Shown here one piece after another: positions 6,308 to 14,559 of a DNA stretch of 27,749 nt; within the stretch, counting starts at the first letter, position 1, and each line of letters opens with the position of its first letter. The translations under genes were made by a program, and so were the position numbers. The DNA comes from an uncultured Collinsella sp. (GTDB taxonomy: Bacteria; Actinomycetota; Coriobacteriia; Coriobacteriales; Coriobacteriaceae): NCBI GenBank assembly GCA_900541475.1, contig UQJV01000026.1, positions 1 to 27,749 of the forward strand, read 5' to 3'. Below the pieces are notes generated by a model. That model ran no database searches. It was not told where the DNA came from and saw only the letters and a program-made list of their open reading frames with translations.

Positions 6308-9178
6308 TCACGCTCCTTGGGCGGCGAGCGCCGCGGTCAGGACGATGCCGGCAATCTTGGCCGCCTTGACGTCGTGTTTGTCGTAATCCTCCAGGGCCAC
6401 CGAGATGGCGACCGTGGGTGAATCGTAAGGTGCGAAGCCGACGAACATCGAGTTGACGTTGGTGCCGCCAGTCTCGGCCGAACCGGTCTTGCCGGCGACC
6501 TTGACGCCCGGAATCTGGGCATCGGTGCCGGTGCCGGACTGGACAACCGCGAGCATGGCCTGCTTGACCTGCTCGGCCGTGGTGGCGCTGACGGCCTGGC
6601 CGAGCGAGCGGGACTGCGTGGTCTTGACCACGGTTCCGTCGGGGGCGAGCACTTGGGCCACGAAGAACGGGTCCATGACCACGCCGCTGTTGGCGATGGC
6701 CGCCGCTATCACGCAGTTTTGCATGACGGTGGTCTGCGGACCTGGCGTGTGGTCCATGCCTACTGGCTGGCCGGCGCCTGCCCAGGCTGTCTCCCACTCG
6801 GTCATGAGCGAGGGGTCGGCCATGATGGAAGCCGCGGTGGTCAGATCTTGACCGAGCTTTTGGCCGTAACCAAAGGCGTTGGCAAACTGGACGAGCGAGC
6901 TAGCACCTACCTCGGTGGCAACTTGGCCAAAGACGACGTTGGACGATACGGCAAAGGCCTGCTGCAGGCTGATGGTGCCGTAGCTCTCGTTGGCATAGTT
7001 GGTGACCGGCGCGTTGCCGATATCCATGGAGCTGGGCGCCTTGTAAGTGCTCGAAAGGCTGGCGGTGCCGGTCTCGAGCGCCGCTGCAAGCGTGACGACC
7101 TTAAACGTGGAGCCCGGGGTGTAGAGCGCGTTCATGGCGCGGTCGTACATGGAGCCGTCCTCGCCACCACCCGATTGCATTAGGGCGTCGATGTTGGTGT
7201 TGTCGTAGGTGGGCGAGCTGGCGCATGCGAGGACCGCGCCGGTGCGCGGATCCATAACCACCACGGCGCCCTTAAAGCCCTTGAGTGCCTGCTCGGCAGC
7301 CGTCTGGATGCGCGAGTCGATGGTGAGCTTGGCGGTGTTGCCCGGTTGGTTTTGGCCCGCGAGCGACGCGAGGGCGTTGTTCCAGCTGGAATAATCCTTG
7401 GAGCCAGTGAGCGTGTCGTTCATGACGCTCTCGACACCCGCGGTGCCGTACTGCTGGCTTACATAGCCCACCACGTGAGCGGCCATGTTTCCGTTGGGGT
7501 AGGAGCGGGCGTAGGTTCCATCCTCCTGCTGCAGCGACTCGGCCAGCGTCACGCCGTCGGACGTGATGATGGAGCCGCGCTGGATGTACTTGGAGCGGGC
7601 GATGGTGTGGTTGTTGGTCGGCATGTCCTGATAGTCCTTGGCCTTGATGACCTGGACATAGGTGAGGTTGCCGATAAGGATGGCGAACAGCGCCGTAAAG
7701 GCGAACACGGCGCGGGTCAGTCGATTGGCGAGCGCCACGCGGCCGAGCACGCCGGATTCGGGCGTGTCGAGCAGGCGGCGGCGCATGCGCGAGGCGGCGG
7801 AGTGGCTGCCACGGGCGTACGAAGATGAAGTGGCGAAGCGCGTGCCGGCCGGGGAGGACGCCGAGGCGACCTGGTCGTCAGTGATGGCGGCCATGGTGCC
7901 GGTGCCGGTAAGCTCGGCCTCGCGACCGGTTGCCTCGTCACCGGCGCGCAGCAAAAGCGCGACGATGATAAAGCTTGCCAGCAGCGAGGAGCCGCCCTGG
8001 CTCATAAAGGGCAGAGTGACGCCGGTCAGCGGGATCAGGCGGGTAACGCCGCCAACGATTAAGAAGGCCTGGAAGCTGATAGCGGCCGTAAGACCGGTGG
8101 CGCTAAAGGCGGCAAGGTCGGACTTGGCACGGGCCGCCGTGGTCAGGCCGCGTACGGCAAAGAGCATAAACAGGATAAGAACGGCGCCGCCGCCCAGAAG
8201 GCCCATCTCCTCGCCGATAGCCGAGAAGATAAAGTCGGACTCGACGACGGGGATGTTATTGGCCATACCGTTGCCAATGCCGACGCCAACAAGGCCGCCG
8301 TCGGCCAGCGAGAAGAGGGACTGGACAATCTGGTAGCCCTGACCCTGCGCGTCCTTAAAGGGATCGGCCCAGATCTGGAAACGCACCTGGACGTGCGACA
8401 GGAACTTGTAGGCGCCCACGGCCCCCACGGCCAAGAGCGCAAGGCCGATGATGACATACGAGAAACGACCCGTGGCAACGTAAAGCATCAGCAAGAAGAT
8501 GGTGTAGAACAGCAAGGCCGAGCCCAGGTCACGTTCGAAGACAACGACGAGCAGGCATACGCCCCAGACTGCGAACAGCGGCAGCAGCAGGCGCAGACGC
8601 GGAATCTTAAGACCCAAGATCTTGCGGTTGGAGATAGAGAGCAGTTCGCGGTTTTCGGCCAGGTAACCGGCTAGGAACAGCACGATAAAGACCTTGGCGA
8701 ACTCGCCGGGCTGAATGGTAAAGCCGGCGATGCGAATCCACAGTTTGGAGCCCGAGATCGTGGTGCCGATAAAGATGGGCAGCATCAGCAAGATGATGCC
8801 GATGATGCCAAAGGTGTACTTGTAGCGCATGACCACGTCGAGGTTTTTGACCAGCGCAAGCGTACCTACCATCAACGCCACCGAGATAAACAGGATGACG
8901 AGCTGCGAGATGGCGAGCGTGGGCGCCAAGCGCGTCACAAACGTGATGCCAATGCCCGAAAGCACAAAGACGATGGGCAGGATGGCCGGGTCGGCGCCGG
9001 GTGCCAGAATGCGCACGGCGATATGCGCCGCGGCGAAGGCGGCAAAGAGACCGATCGGAACGGCAAGTGTTTCAAACGAGATGGCGGCGCCTGCGGTGAG
9101 CACGTACATCGCATACAGCAGGATGACGGGGAACGCCGAGGCGATGAGCAAAAGCAGTTCGGTGTTGCGGCGACTCAT
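6308..9178 (-). CDS. RodA/FtsW-class B penicillin-binding protein fusion
   Basis: One 956-aa chain joins a SEDS glycosyltransferase to a transpeptidase. Residues 1-415 are the polytopic RodA/FtsW domain, with FERDLGSALL, the VESDFIFSAIGEE motif (Asp315, the expected catalytic residue) and MSQGGSS. A polar linker (about 415-485) leads to a single helix (488-510) and then an extracytoplasmic PbpA-like domain, with STFK (Ser690), SSN (745-747) and KTGSAE (897-902). Together these polymerise and cross-link peptidoglycan. The linker is on the cytoplasmic side in both parts, so the topology is consistent. ATG 9178 is preferred over the upstream GTG (9187), which overlaps the AAGGGAG ribosome site. 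In actinobacteria rodA and pbpA are usually adjacent separate genes at this place. No stop or frameshift separates the halves here. Confidence 0.93.
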   Translation of the reverse strand: MSRRNTELLLLIASAFPVILLYAMYVLTAGAAISFETLAVPIGLFAAFAAAHIAVRILAPGADPAILPIVFVLSGIGITFVTRLAPTLAISQLVILFISVALMVGTLALVKNLDVVMRYKYTFGIIGIILLMLPIFIGTTISGSKLWIRIAGFTIQPGEFAKVFIVLFLAGYLAENRELLSISNRKILGLKIPRLRLLLPLFAVWGVCLLVVVFERDLGSALLFYTIFLLMLYVATGRFSYVIIGLALLAVGAVGAYKFLSHVQVRFQIWADPFKDAQGQGYQIVQSLFSLADGGLVGVGIGNGMANNIPVVESDFIFSAIGEEMGLLGGGAVLILFMLFAVRGLTTAARAKSDLAAFSATGLTAAISFQAFLIVGGVTRLIPLTGVTLPFMSQGGSSLLASFIIVALLLRAGDEATGREAELTGTGTMAAITDDQVASASSPAGTRFATSSSYARGSHSAASRMRRRLLDTPESGVLGRVALANRLTRAVFAFTALFAILIGNLTYVQVIKAKDYQDMPTNNHTIARSKYIQRGSIITSDGVTLAESLQQEDGTYARSYPNGNMAAHVVGYVSQQYGTAGVESVMNDTLTGSKDYSSWNNALASLAGQNQPGNTAKLTIDSRIQTAAEQALKGFKGAVVVMDPRTGAVLACASSPTYDNTNIDALMQSGGGEDGSMYDRAMNALYTPGSTFKVVTLAAALETGTASLSSTYKAPSSMDIGNAPVTNYANESYGTISLQQAFAVSSNVVFGQVATEVGASSLVQFANAFGYGQKLGQDLTTAASIMADPSLMTEWETAWAGAGQPVGMDHTPGPQTTVMQNCVIAAAIANSGVVMDPFFVAQVLAPDGTVVKTTQSRSLGQAVSATTAEQVKQAMLAVVQSGTGTDAQIPGVKVAGKTGSAETGGTNVNSMFVGFAPYDSPTVAISVALEDYDKHDVKAAKIAGIVLTAALAAQGA

Positions 9179-9194
9179 AAGCGGCACTCCCTTT

Positions 9195-11135
9195 CTAATT
9201 CTTATCGGAGGCTTCGGCCTCGGCGGACTGTTCGGCGGTTTTCTCGGAATCCGATTCGGAGGTCGAACTCTGGTCGGTGTTATTGCGAATTGTTTGCGCG
9301 TCGATCACCTGACGGGTCTGCTCCTCGTCGATCTGATGGCGGTACTTGGAGATAGTGTCCTGCGCATCGTTGATGCTCGTCTGCTGAATACCCGCCTTCA
9401 GGCGATTTTGCGTGTCTTCGGGCAGGTCGGACAGCTCGATGGTGGTCGTGCTCTCGAGCCAGTGCAGCTTAAGGCCGAGCGGCTTGCCGGGAATGCCCCG
9501 GTAGACCGCGACGGTGTCCTTGTAGGTGCCCAGGTAGTACGAGCTGGTGATACCCGTGTAGGCCCAGATGGCTGCCGCCAGCACAAAAGCGATGCCCAAG
9601 ACGGCGGCAATGGTGATGTTGCGGCGGCGGACGCGCTTTGCCTCGCGCATGACGCCATCGTCGACCAGGTCAACGACGACCACGGTGACGTTGTCGTGCC
9701 CACCGGCGACCAGTGCCGCGTCAACAAGGTTGTCGACGCAAATCTGCGCGGTCGAGGACTGTGTGGCGATGTTTTCGATATCGCTATCGGGAATCATGCT
9801 CGAAAGGCCGTCCGAGCACAGGATCAGGCGGTCGCCTTCCTCGACATGCAGGGTAAAGTGGTCGGCATACATGGCGGGATCCGAGCCCAGGGCGCGGGTG
9901 ATGACCGAGCGGTTGGGGTGGACGCGCGCCTCGTCTGCCGTAATCTCGCCGGCGTCCACGAGCTCCTCCACATAGGAGTGGTCGCGGGTCACGCGGATGA
10001 GCGTGCCCTCGTGGAGCAGATAGGCGCGCGAGTCGCCCACGTGGGCGATAGCGAGCATGTCGTTTTCGATATAGGCGCAGGTTGCCGTGCAGCCCATACC
10101 GGGCTTGCCAAGCCCGTTGAGCGCGGCTTCGATCACCGCGGCGTTTGCCGCTTCGACGGCTGCCGCCAGTCGTGCGGCGTCGGCTGCCTGCGGCGCTGTC
10201 TTGGCAATGGTCTCGACGGCGATGGAGGAGGCTACCTCGCCGGCGGCGTGGCCGCCCATGCCGTCGCATACGCAAAAGAGCGGCGATTGCACCAGATAGG
10301 AGTCTTCGTTATGCGGGCGCACGCAGCCGACATCGGAGCGGGCGCCCCACATGAGCTGCGTGGTCGTGCCGGCGTCGTAGGTCGAGTCGGTCTCGATGCG
10401 CTCGTCGGTCAGCGGCTCAAAACTCATGGTCGAGCCGGGGTCCTTAAGTTTGGCCTCCACGGCGGCAACGTCAATCTCGGCCGTATCGCCGGGCGAGACG
10501 GTGTCGGCATCGTTGCTCGGGTCGTCAACGTTAGGCGTGGTGGGCTCTTCGGTTGTGCGGTAGACAGGCTCGTCGTCTTGCGGGGCGACGGCTGCGGGCT
10601 CGGGCGTCGCGAAGTGCGCGGGCGTGCCGTGGGGCTGGGAGACATCCTCCGTCGTTGCTGCGGGCACGTCTTCGGCCACAGACTGCATGGCCTCGGGTGC
10701 CGATGCGGCCGCGGGGGAGGGAGCCGCCGCGGACTCCGGTGCAGATGCGGGCTCGGGCGCTGCGGCGGGTACCGGCGCTACGGGAAACACCGGTGCCGCG
10801 GGCTCGGGAGCCGCAAACACCGCGGAGCTCTCGGTAATCGCCGTGGCGACGGGTTCGGCAAAGTGAGCCGGTGCGGGCGTGTCTTGCGGGACCGCGGGCT
10901 GCTCGGCAGCGGCGTGCACACCGATGGGGGCGGTGCCGCCGTCAGCGTTGTCCTCGACATCCTCGTCGTCGGTCAATGTCGGATATTCTTGCGTCACATG
11001 CGAAAGAGGCAGGGAGAACACAGTGTCCTCGGGCTCCACGGGCGCAGGGCCCGCCGGGGCGGCATGAGCCGGCGCGGCTGCGGGGGCAGCCGACGTCTCG
11101 GGCATGTTTGCGGACTTGTTCTCCTCGTCGATCAT
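9195..11135 (-). CDS. pstP: PP2C-type Ser/Thr phosphatase with membrane anchor
   Basis: This is the partner phosphatase of the kinases (646 aa). An unusually long acidic and Ala/Pro-rich N-terminal region (1-255) is followed by the PP2C domain (about 258-492). Metal-binding and family motifs are intact: HNEDS (Asp278), CDGMGGHAAGE (Asp291), GDSRAY, CSDGL (Asp442) and GGHDNVT (Asp481). One transmembrane helix (about 507-528) and an extracytoplasmic tail of about 115 residues follow. The ATG overlaps the end of the FhaB gene as ATGA, suggesting translational coupling; AAGGTGA lies upstream. A later start at Met11 is possible. Position between fhaB and rodA-pbpA matches pstP. It should dephosphorylate kinases and FHA partners. 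Confidence 0.93.
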   Translation of the reverse strand: MIDEENKSANMPETSAAPAAAPAHAAPAGPAPVEPEDTVFSLPLSHVTQEYPTLTDDEDVEDNADGGTAPIGVHAAAEQPAVPQDTPAPAHFAEPVATAITESSAVFAAPEPAAPVFPVAPVPAAAPEPASAPESAAAPSPAAASAPEAMQSVAEDVPAATTEDVSQPHGTPAHFATPEPAAVAPQDDEPVYRTTEEPTTPNVDDPSNDADTVSPGDTAEIDVAAVEAKLKDPGSTMSFEPLTDERIETDSTYDAGTTTQLMWGARSDVGCVRPHNEDSYLVQSPLFCVCDGMGGHAAGEVASSIAVETIAKTAPQAADAARLAAAVEAANAAVIEAALNGLGKPGMGCTATCAYIENDMLAIAHVGDSRAYLLHEGTLIRVTRDHSYVEELVDAGEITADEARVHPNRSVITRALGSDPAMYADHFTLHVEEGDRLILCSDGLSSMIPDSDIENIATQSSTAQICVDNLVDAALVAGGHDNVTVVVVDLVDDGVMREAKRVRRRNITIAAVLGIAFVLAAAIWAYTGITSSYYLGTYKDTVAVYRGIPGKPLGLKLHWLESTTTIELSDLPEDTQNRLKAGIQQTSINDAQDTISKYRHQIDEEQTRQVIDAQTIRNNTDQSSTSESDSEKTAEQSAEAEASDKN

Positions 11136-11548
11136 CGACGGTTCACCTTCATGACCACGTCGCCAATCTGGACTTCGTCGCCCTCGCGCAGCGTTGCGGG
11201 CTCCACCAGCTGGCGGCCGTTGACGAGCGTGCCGTTAAGCGAGTTGAGGTCCTCGATAATAAGTGCCGGGCCCTGCAGCGAAAAGCGCGCATGCGAGGCC
11301 GAGACAAACGGTTCGTTGATGCAGATGTCTGACGACGGCGAACGGCCGACGATGACGGGGCCGAGCATATCCACGTGGATGCCGCGGATGCCGCGCGGGC
11401 CCTTGTCCACATCGATCGTCCAGATGGCCGAGTCACGGCGCTGGCCGCGGACGAGCCCCACGCCGGTCTTCATAACGGCAAACAGGAAGATGTAGAGCAG
11501 GACGACCAGGACAATGCGGCCTGCAAACAGGACGATATCGATGTTCAT
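11132..11548 (-). CDS. fhaB: Membrane-anchored FHA protein (FhaB-like)
   Basis: This short protein (138 aa) binds phosphothreonine. An N-terminal helix (about 5-34) is followed by a linker and a forkhead-associated domain (about 60-138), with VGRSPSSDI (Gly68-Arg69), SASHARF (Ser83, His86) and NSLNGTLVNGR (102-112). These are the standard phosphopeptide-binding residues. Size and order match the FhaB (FipA-type) protein encoded before pstP in actinobacteria, where it links kinase signalling to septal or polar wall synthesis. It starts 6 bases after the fhaA stop, with AGGGG just upstream. Confidence 0.9.
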   Translation of the reverse strand: MNIDIVLFAGRIVLVVLLYIFLFAVMKTGVGLVRGQRRDSAIWTIDVDKGPRGIRGIHVDMLGPVIVGRSPSSDICINEPFVSASHARFSLQGPALIIEDLNSLNGTLVNGRQLVEPATLREGDEVQIGDVVMKVNRR

Positions 11549-11554
11549 AAGCGA

Positions 11555-12565
11555 CTATCCCCTAAATTCGAACGTGCTCAGGCCAAACGTCAGCAGGTCG
11601 CCGTTGCGCAGCGGGCAGCGCGTGATGCGGCGGTTGTTGACGAGCGTGCCGTTGGTGGAGTTGAGGTCCTCGATCGACCAGTCCGAGCCGGTAAAGGTGA
11701 GCTGGGCATGACGGCGCGACACGTTGGGGTCGCGCAGGGCGATGTCAGAAACCGAGCGCTCGCGACCGATGGTCACCTGTGCGGAGGTGATGCTGTGGCT
11801 CTCGCCGCTCACGACGTCGACGAGCTGGGCAAGCGGACGCTGCGGGGCGCGAGGGTTTGCCATGTTGGAGGCGATGCTGGTTGCGGCGCCAAGGCCCACG
11901 GCGGCGCCGGTCGCGGCGGCTCCACCCATGCCGGCAAGCGCGTCGCGCGAGACGGTTTGGGGCACGGGAATGGGTGCGGCGGCGGGATCGGGCACATTTG
12001 GCGCAAAGGGATCGGCCGCGGCAAGCGGATCGGGAGCGGCGGCGCGGGGTGCCGGCTGCTGCTGCGGCATGGCAGCGGGGTGCTGCTGCGGGGCGGCAAA
12101 CTGCTGCTGGCCGGCGCGCGGGGCACTGGCGGCACGGCTTGTGGCCGAGCTGTTCTGGCCTAGGCCGTTTTGGTAGGCGCGCTCTTCCTCGTACAGGCGA
12201 CCGAGCGTGGGAGCATCGACGTTCTCGGCAAAGACCGAGAACTTGCCGCCGCGCAGCTGCGGGTCGATCATAAAGCGAACGAGGGGCTCGCCGACAAAGA
12301 CGTAGCGGCGCTTTTCGGCCTGCGCTTTCACAAACTCGCGGACCTCGCGCGAAAGCTCGGGGTAGAACGGGGCGAGCATGGGGTCGTCGTCGGCGGCAAT
12401 CAGGATGGTATAGAGTGCCGGCGCGGTGTTGACGCCGTTGATCACCAGAGTCTGATCCTCCATGTCGCGAGCGGCCTGCTTGGCAAGCTTCTTAAAGGAG
12501 AACGGGGCACGGGTGGCACCGAAGATGCCGGCCACGTGGTCCTCGAAGATGTTCAGGAAGTTCAC
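11555..12565 (-). CDS. fhaA: FhaA-like protein: DUF3662 plus FHA domain
   Basis: This cytoplasmic protein (336 aa) has two ordered parts. Residues 1-125 match the DUF3662/FhaA N-terminal domain, with FEDHVAGIFGATRAPFSF and YVFVGEPLVRFMIDPQL. A Pro/Ala/Gln-rich disordered linker (130-240) follows. A C-terminal FHA domain (about 246-336) has TIGRERSVSDI, SRRHAQL and NSTNGTLVNNR. FhaA is known to bind phosphorylated kinase and MviN partners in mycobacteria; the same role is inferred here. The start is GTG, overlapping the stop of the preceding kinase gene as GTGA, which points to coupled translation. GGAGAG lies upstream. Confidence 0.92.
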   Translation of the reverse strand: MNFLNIFEDHVAGIFGATRAPFSFKKLAKQAARDMEDQTLVINGVNTAPALYTILIAADDDPMLAPFYPELSREVREFVKAQAEKRRYVFVGEPLVRFMIDPQLRGGKFSVFAENVDAPTLGRLYEEERAYQNGLGQNSSATSRAASAPRAGQQQFAAPQQHPAAMPQQQPAPRAAAPDPLAAADPFAPNVPDPAAAPIPVPQTVSRDALAGMGGAAATGAAVGLGAATSIASNMANPRAPQRPLAQLVDVVSGESHSITSAQVTIGRERSVSDIALRDPNVSRRHAQLTFTGSDWSIEDLNSTNGTLVNNRRITRCPLRNGDLLTFGLSTFEFRG

Positions 12566-14415
12566 GAAAGATCACTCTCCGTATAGGTTCTTTGGTATCC
12601 GAGCAAATAAAGGCATATCCCAACGATTATAGAGGATAGGATTCCCGCAACCGCCGCCTTGGCGACGACCGGGCTCGCAAGGCTGGCAATTTCCATATGG
12701 TGTGCAAGACAAAACGATACGGCCGAGCCAATGCCGGCGACGGCAATTGCGACGATGGCGGCAAGGTTCGATCCCTGCTCGGCGCGCTTGGCATGAGCGT
12801 TGAGCAGCAGCGATGTTGCCGCGGCCGTTGCTGAAACCAGCACGATTGCAGCGAGAAGGAGCGCGTCTCCCAGCGCTACGGCGACACTGCTAAGCCCCAG
12901 TACGCCTCCCGCAGAGAGGGCTGCTGCGGCAAGGCGGGCAAAGAGTGCGCCCATGCCCGTAGCCGCCGCGGCACTTGCCGGAGCGAGCCAAAACGCCGCG
13001 AAGCCCCCGGCGGCTCCGGCGGCAAGGAGGGCGTCGCCGGTTAGGCAACCCAGCGCAAGCGCGCAGGTGAGCGCCGCGCTTGCAGCTGCCTCGGAGCGTC
13101 CCCAGGCAATCCACCAACCGGACATGGCGGCGGCAAAAATGACCGCGACCGGCAGCATCGACAGGATGCCCTGCGTCTGCATGGTGGCGTTGGCCATGAG
13201 CACCAAAAAGCCCACGGCCGAGATGGCCGAGCCGATCTGCGGGGCCAAGCCTGCCGCCGCGCCAATAGCGATGGCCGCCACGACCAGCCCGGGAAGCGCC
13301 GCGACGCCCGCTGTCTGCATAAGCAAAAAGCTAAAGGCTCCGCATGAGAGCGCCGAGATGGCGCGCATGGTGTAGTTGCGCGCGCAGCTCCAGCGCGTGC
13401 CCGCCCAACCAAGTGCGGGGTCGACCTCGACGGTGTCATCCGCGTAACTCGATGGCTCGATACCGTCTGCCGCGCGCTCGTCATCCGAAAGCTCGCCCAC
13501 CATCTGCTCCAGGCTGCGACGGCCTTCGCGCACGCTGCCCAGACCGGCAAGGAGCTGGTCGCAAAATGCCTCGATGCTGTTGGGGCGGTCCTGCGGCATG
13601 GGGGAGAGCGCGCTCATGAGCGCGGCCTCGGCTCCCGGGGGAAAGTGTGGTATCAGCTCGCTGGGATAGGTGGCGCCGCCGATGATGCGGTCGAGCGAGT
13701 CGGCGGGCGTGGCCGCCATAAAGGGAGCGCTGCCGCACAGGCCCTCGTAGATCACACAGGCGAGGGCAAAGACATCGGCGCGCTCGTCGACCGTGCCGGT
13801 CTCGATATCGAGCTGCTCGGGCGGCATGTAGCCGATGGTGCCGCCGCGCGATCCGCCAAAGCCGCCGGCAGACGACAGTCGCGCCATGCCAAAGTCGGTG
13901 AGCTTTACATTGCCCGAGTGGCCGATAAGCACATTGGCGGGCTTAATGTCCAGGTGGAGTACGCCATTACTATGGGCGAAGGTGAGCGCCTGGCCCAGCG
14001 CGTCGGCAATGGCAGCGGCCTCGTCAAAGGTGAGCGAGTGGCCGTCCACGCGATGCAAAAACTCGGCCAGCGACATACCGTCGACATACTCCATGACCAG
14101 GTAGGCATAGGCGGTGTCGTGCGTAAAGTCGATAACCTGCACGATATTGGGATGTTGAAGCATGGCGGCGGTATGCGCCTCGCGCAGCACATCCATGATG
14201 TCGCTGGCGGGCATGCCGGCGCCGTTGATAAGGGGGATGCGCTTAATGGCCACGCGACGGCGTAGGTGCGTGTCGCGGCAGATCTCGATGGAGCCAAAAC
14301 CGCCGGTCGCAAGCGTCTCGAGCGGCTGGTACCGCTTGAGCAGCTCGCGAGAGCTGGTGCCCTCCAAGGGAACGTCCGGCGAGAACCGGGCGGTATGTTG
14401 CGAGAAAAGCGGCAT
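12562..14415 (-). CDS. Ser/Thr kinase with polytopic membrane C-terminus
   Basis: This is the first gene of the cluster (617 aa). The kinase domain (about 29-290) has LATGGFGSIE, Lys58 in VAIKRI, LHLDIKPANVL (Asp156), TDFGMAR (Asp174) and MPPEQ. The catalytic loop reads His-Leu-Asp instead of the usual His-Arg-Asp, but Asp and Asn are kept. After an acidic stretch (about 305-335), residues 350-607 form many Ala/Gly-rich hydrophobic helices, perhaps 8-10, in place of a PASTA sensor. ATG 14415 is chosen over an upstream TTG; GAGGG lies 7-9 nt before it. It occupies the role of a second kinase, like PknA, but its placement at the head of the cluster and its membrane tail differ. The function of the tail is unknown. 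Confidence 0.88.
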   Translation of the reverse strand: MPLFSQHTARFSPDVPLEGTSSRELLKRYQPLETLATGGFGSIEICRDTHLRRRVAIKRIPLINGAGMPASDIMDVLREAHTAAMLQHPNIVQVIDFTHDTAYAYLVMEYVDGMSLAEFLHRVDGHSLTFDEAAAIADALGQALTFAHSNGVLHLDIKPANVLIGHSGNVKLTDFGMARLSSAGGFGGSRGGTIGYMPPEQLDIETGTVDERADVFALACVIYEGLCGSAPFMAATPADSLDRIIGGATYPSELIPHFPPGAEAALMSALSPMPQDRPNSIEAFCDQLLAGLGSVREGRRSLEQMVGELSDDERAADGIEPSSYADDTVEVDPALGWAGTRWSCARNYTMRAISALSCGAFSFLLMQTAGVAALPGLVVAAIAIGAAAGLAPQIGSAISAVGFLVLMANATMQTQGILSMLPVAVIFAAAMSGWWIAWGRSEAAASAALTCALALGCLTGDALLAAGAAGGFAAFWLAPASAAAATGMGALFARLAAAALSAGGVLGLSSVAVALGDALLLAAIVLVSATAAATSLLLNAHAKRAEQGSNLAAIVAIAVAGIGSAVSFCLAHHMEIASLASPVVAKAAVAGILSSIIVGICLYLLGYQRTYTESDLS

Positions 14416-14495
14416 GGCCAACCCTCGTGCGTTTAAAGTTCGTTTGCGAGCGGCGGGCGCGGGGCCGAGCCGTTCACGGTGGCATAGATGCTGCT

Positions 14496-14504
14496 AGTGT
14501 AGCA
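14496..14504 (-). promoter_or_regulatory. Extended -10 promoter of the kinase cluster
   Basis: On the minus strand TGCTACACT (TGn plus TACACT) is found about 80 bases before the kinase start. It is the same string as at the tRNA promoter. No strong -35 box is visible. It lies between the YcxB-like gene and the kinase and is the best candidate for the start of the six-gene transcript. Confidence 0.5.
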
Positions 14505-14559
14505 CGCTCAGGTGCATGGTGAGGATGGCGGGATGCGAGGCTGCCTGTCTGGCTTGGCC

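Noticed and set aside
8829..11495. 888-residue plus-strand open frame over the phosphatase gene
   Set aside because: It is a shadow of the PP2C, FhaB and RodA-PBP genes. Its composition is biased to Arg/Gly/Val and no domain is seen.
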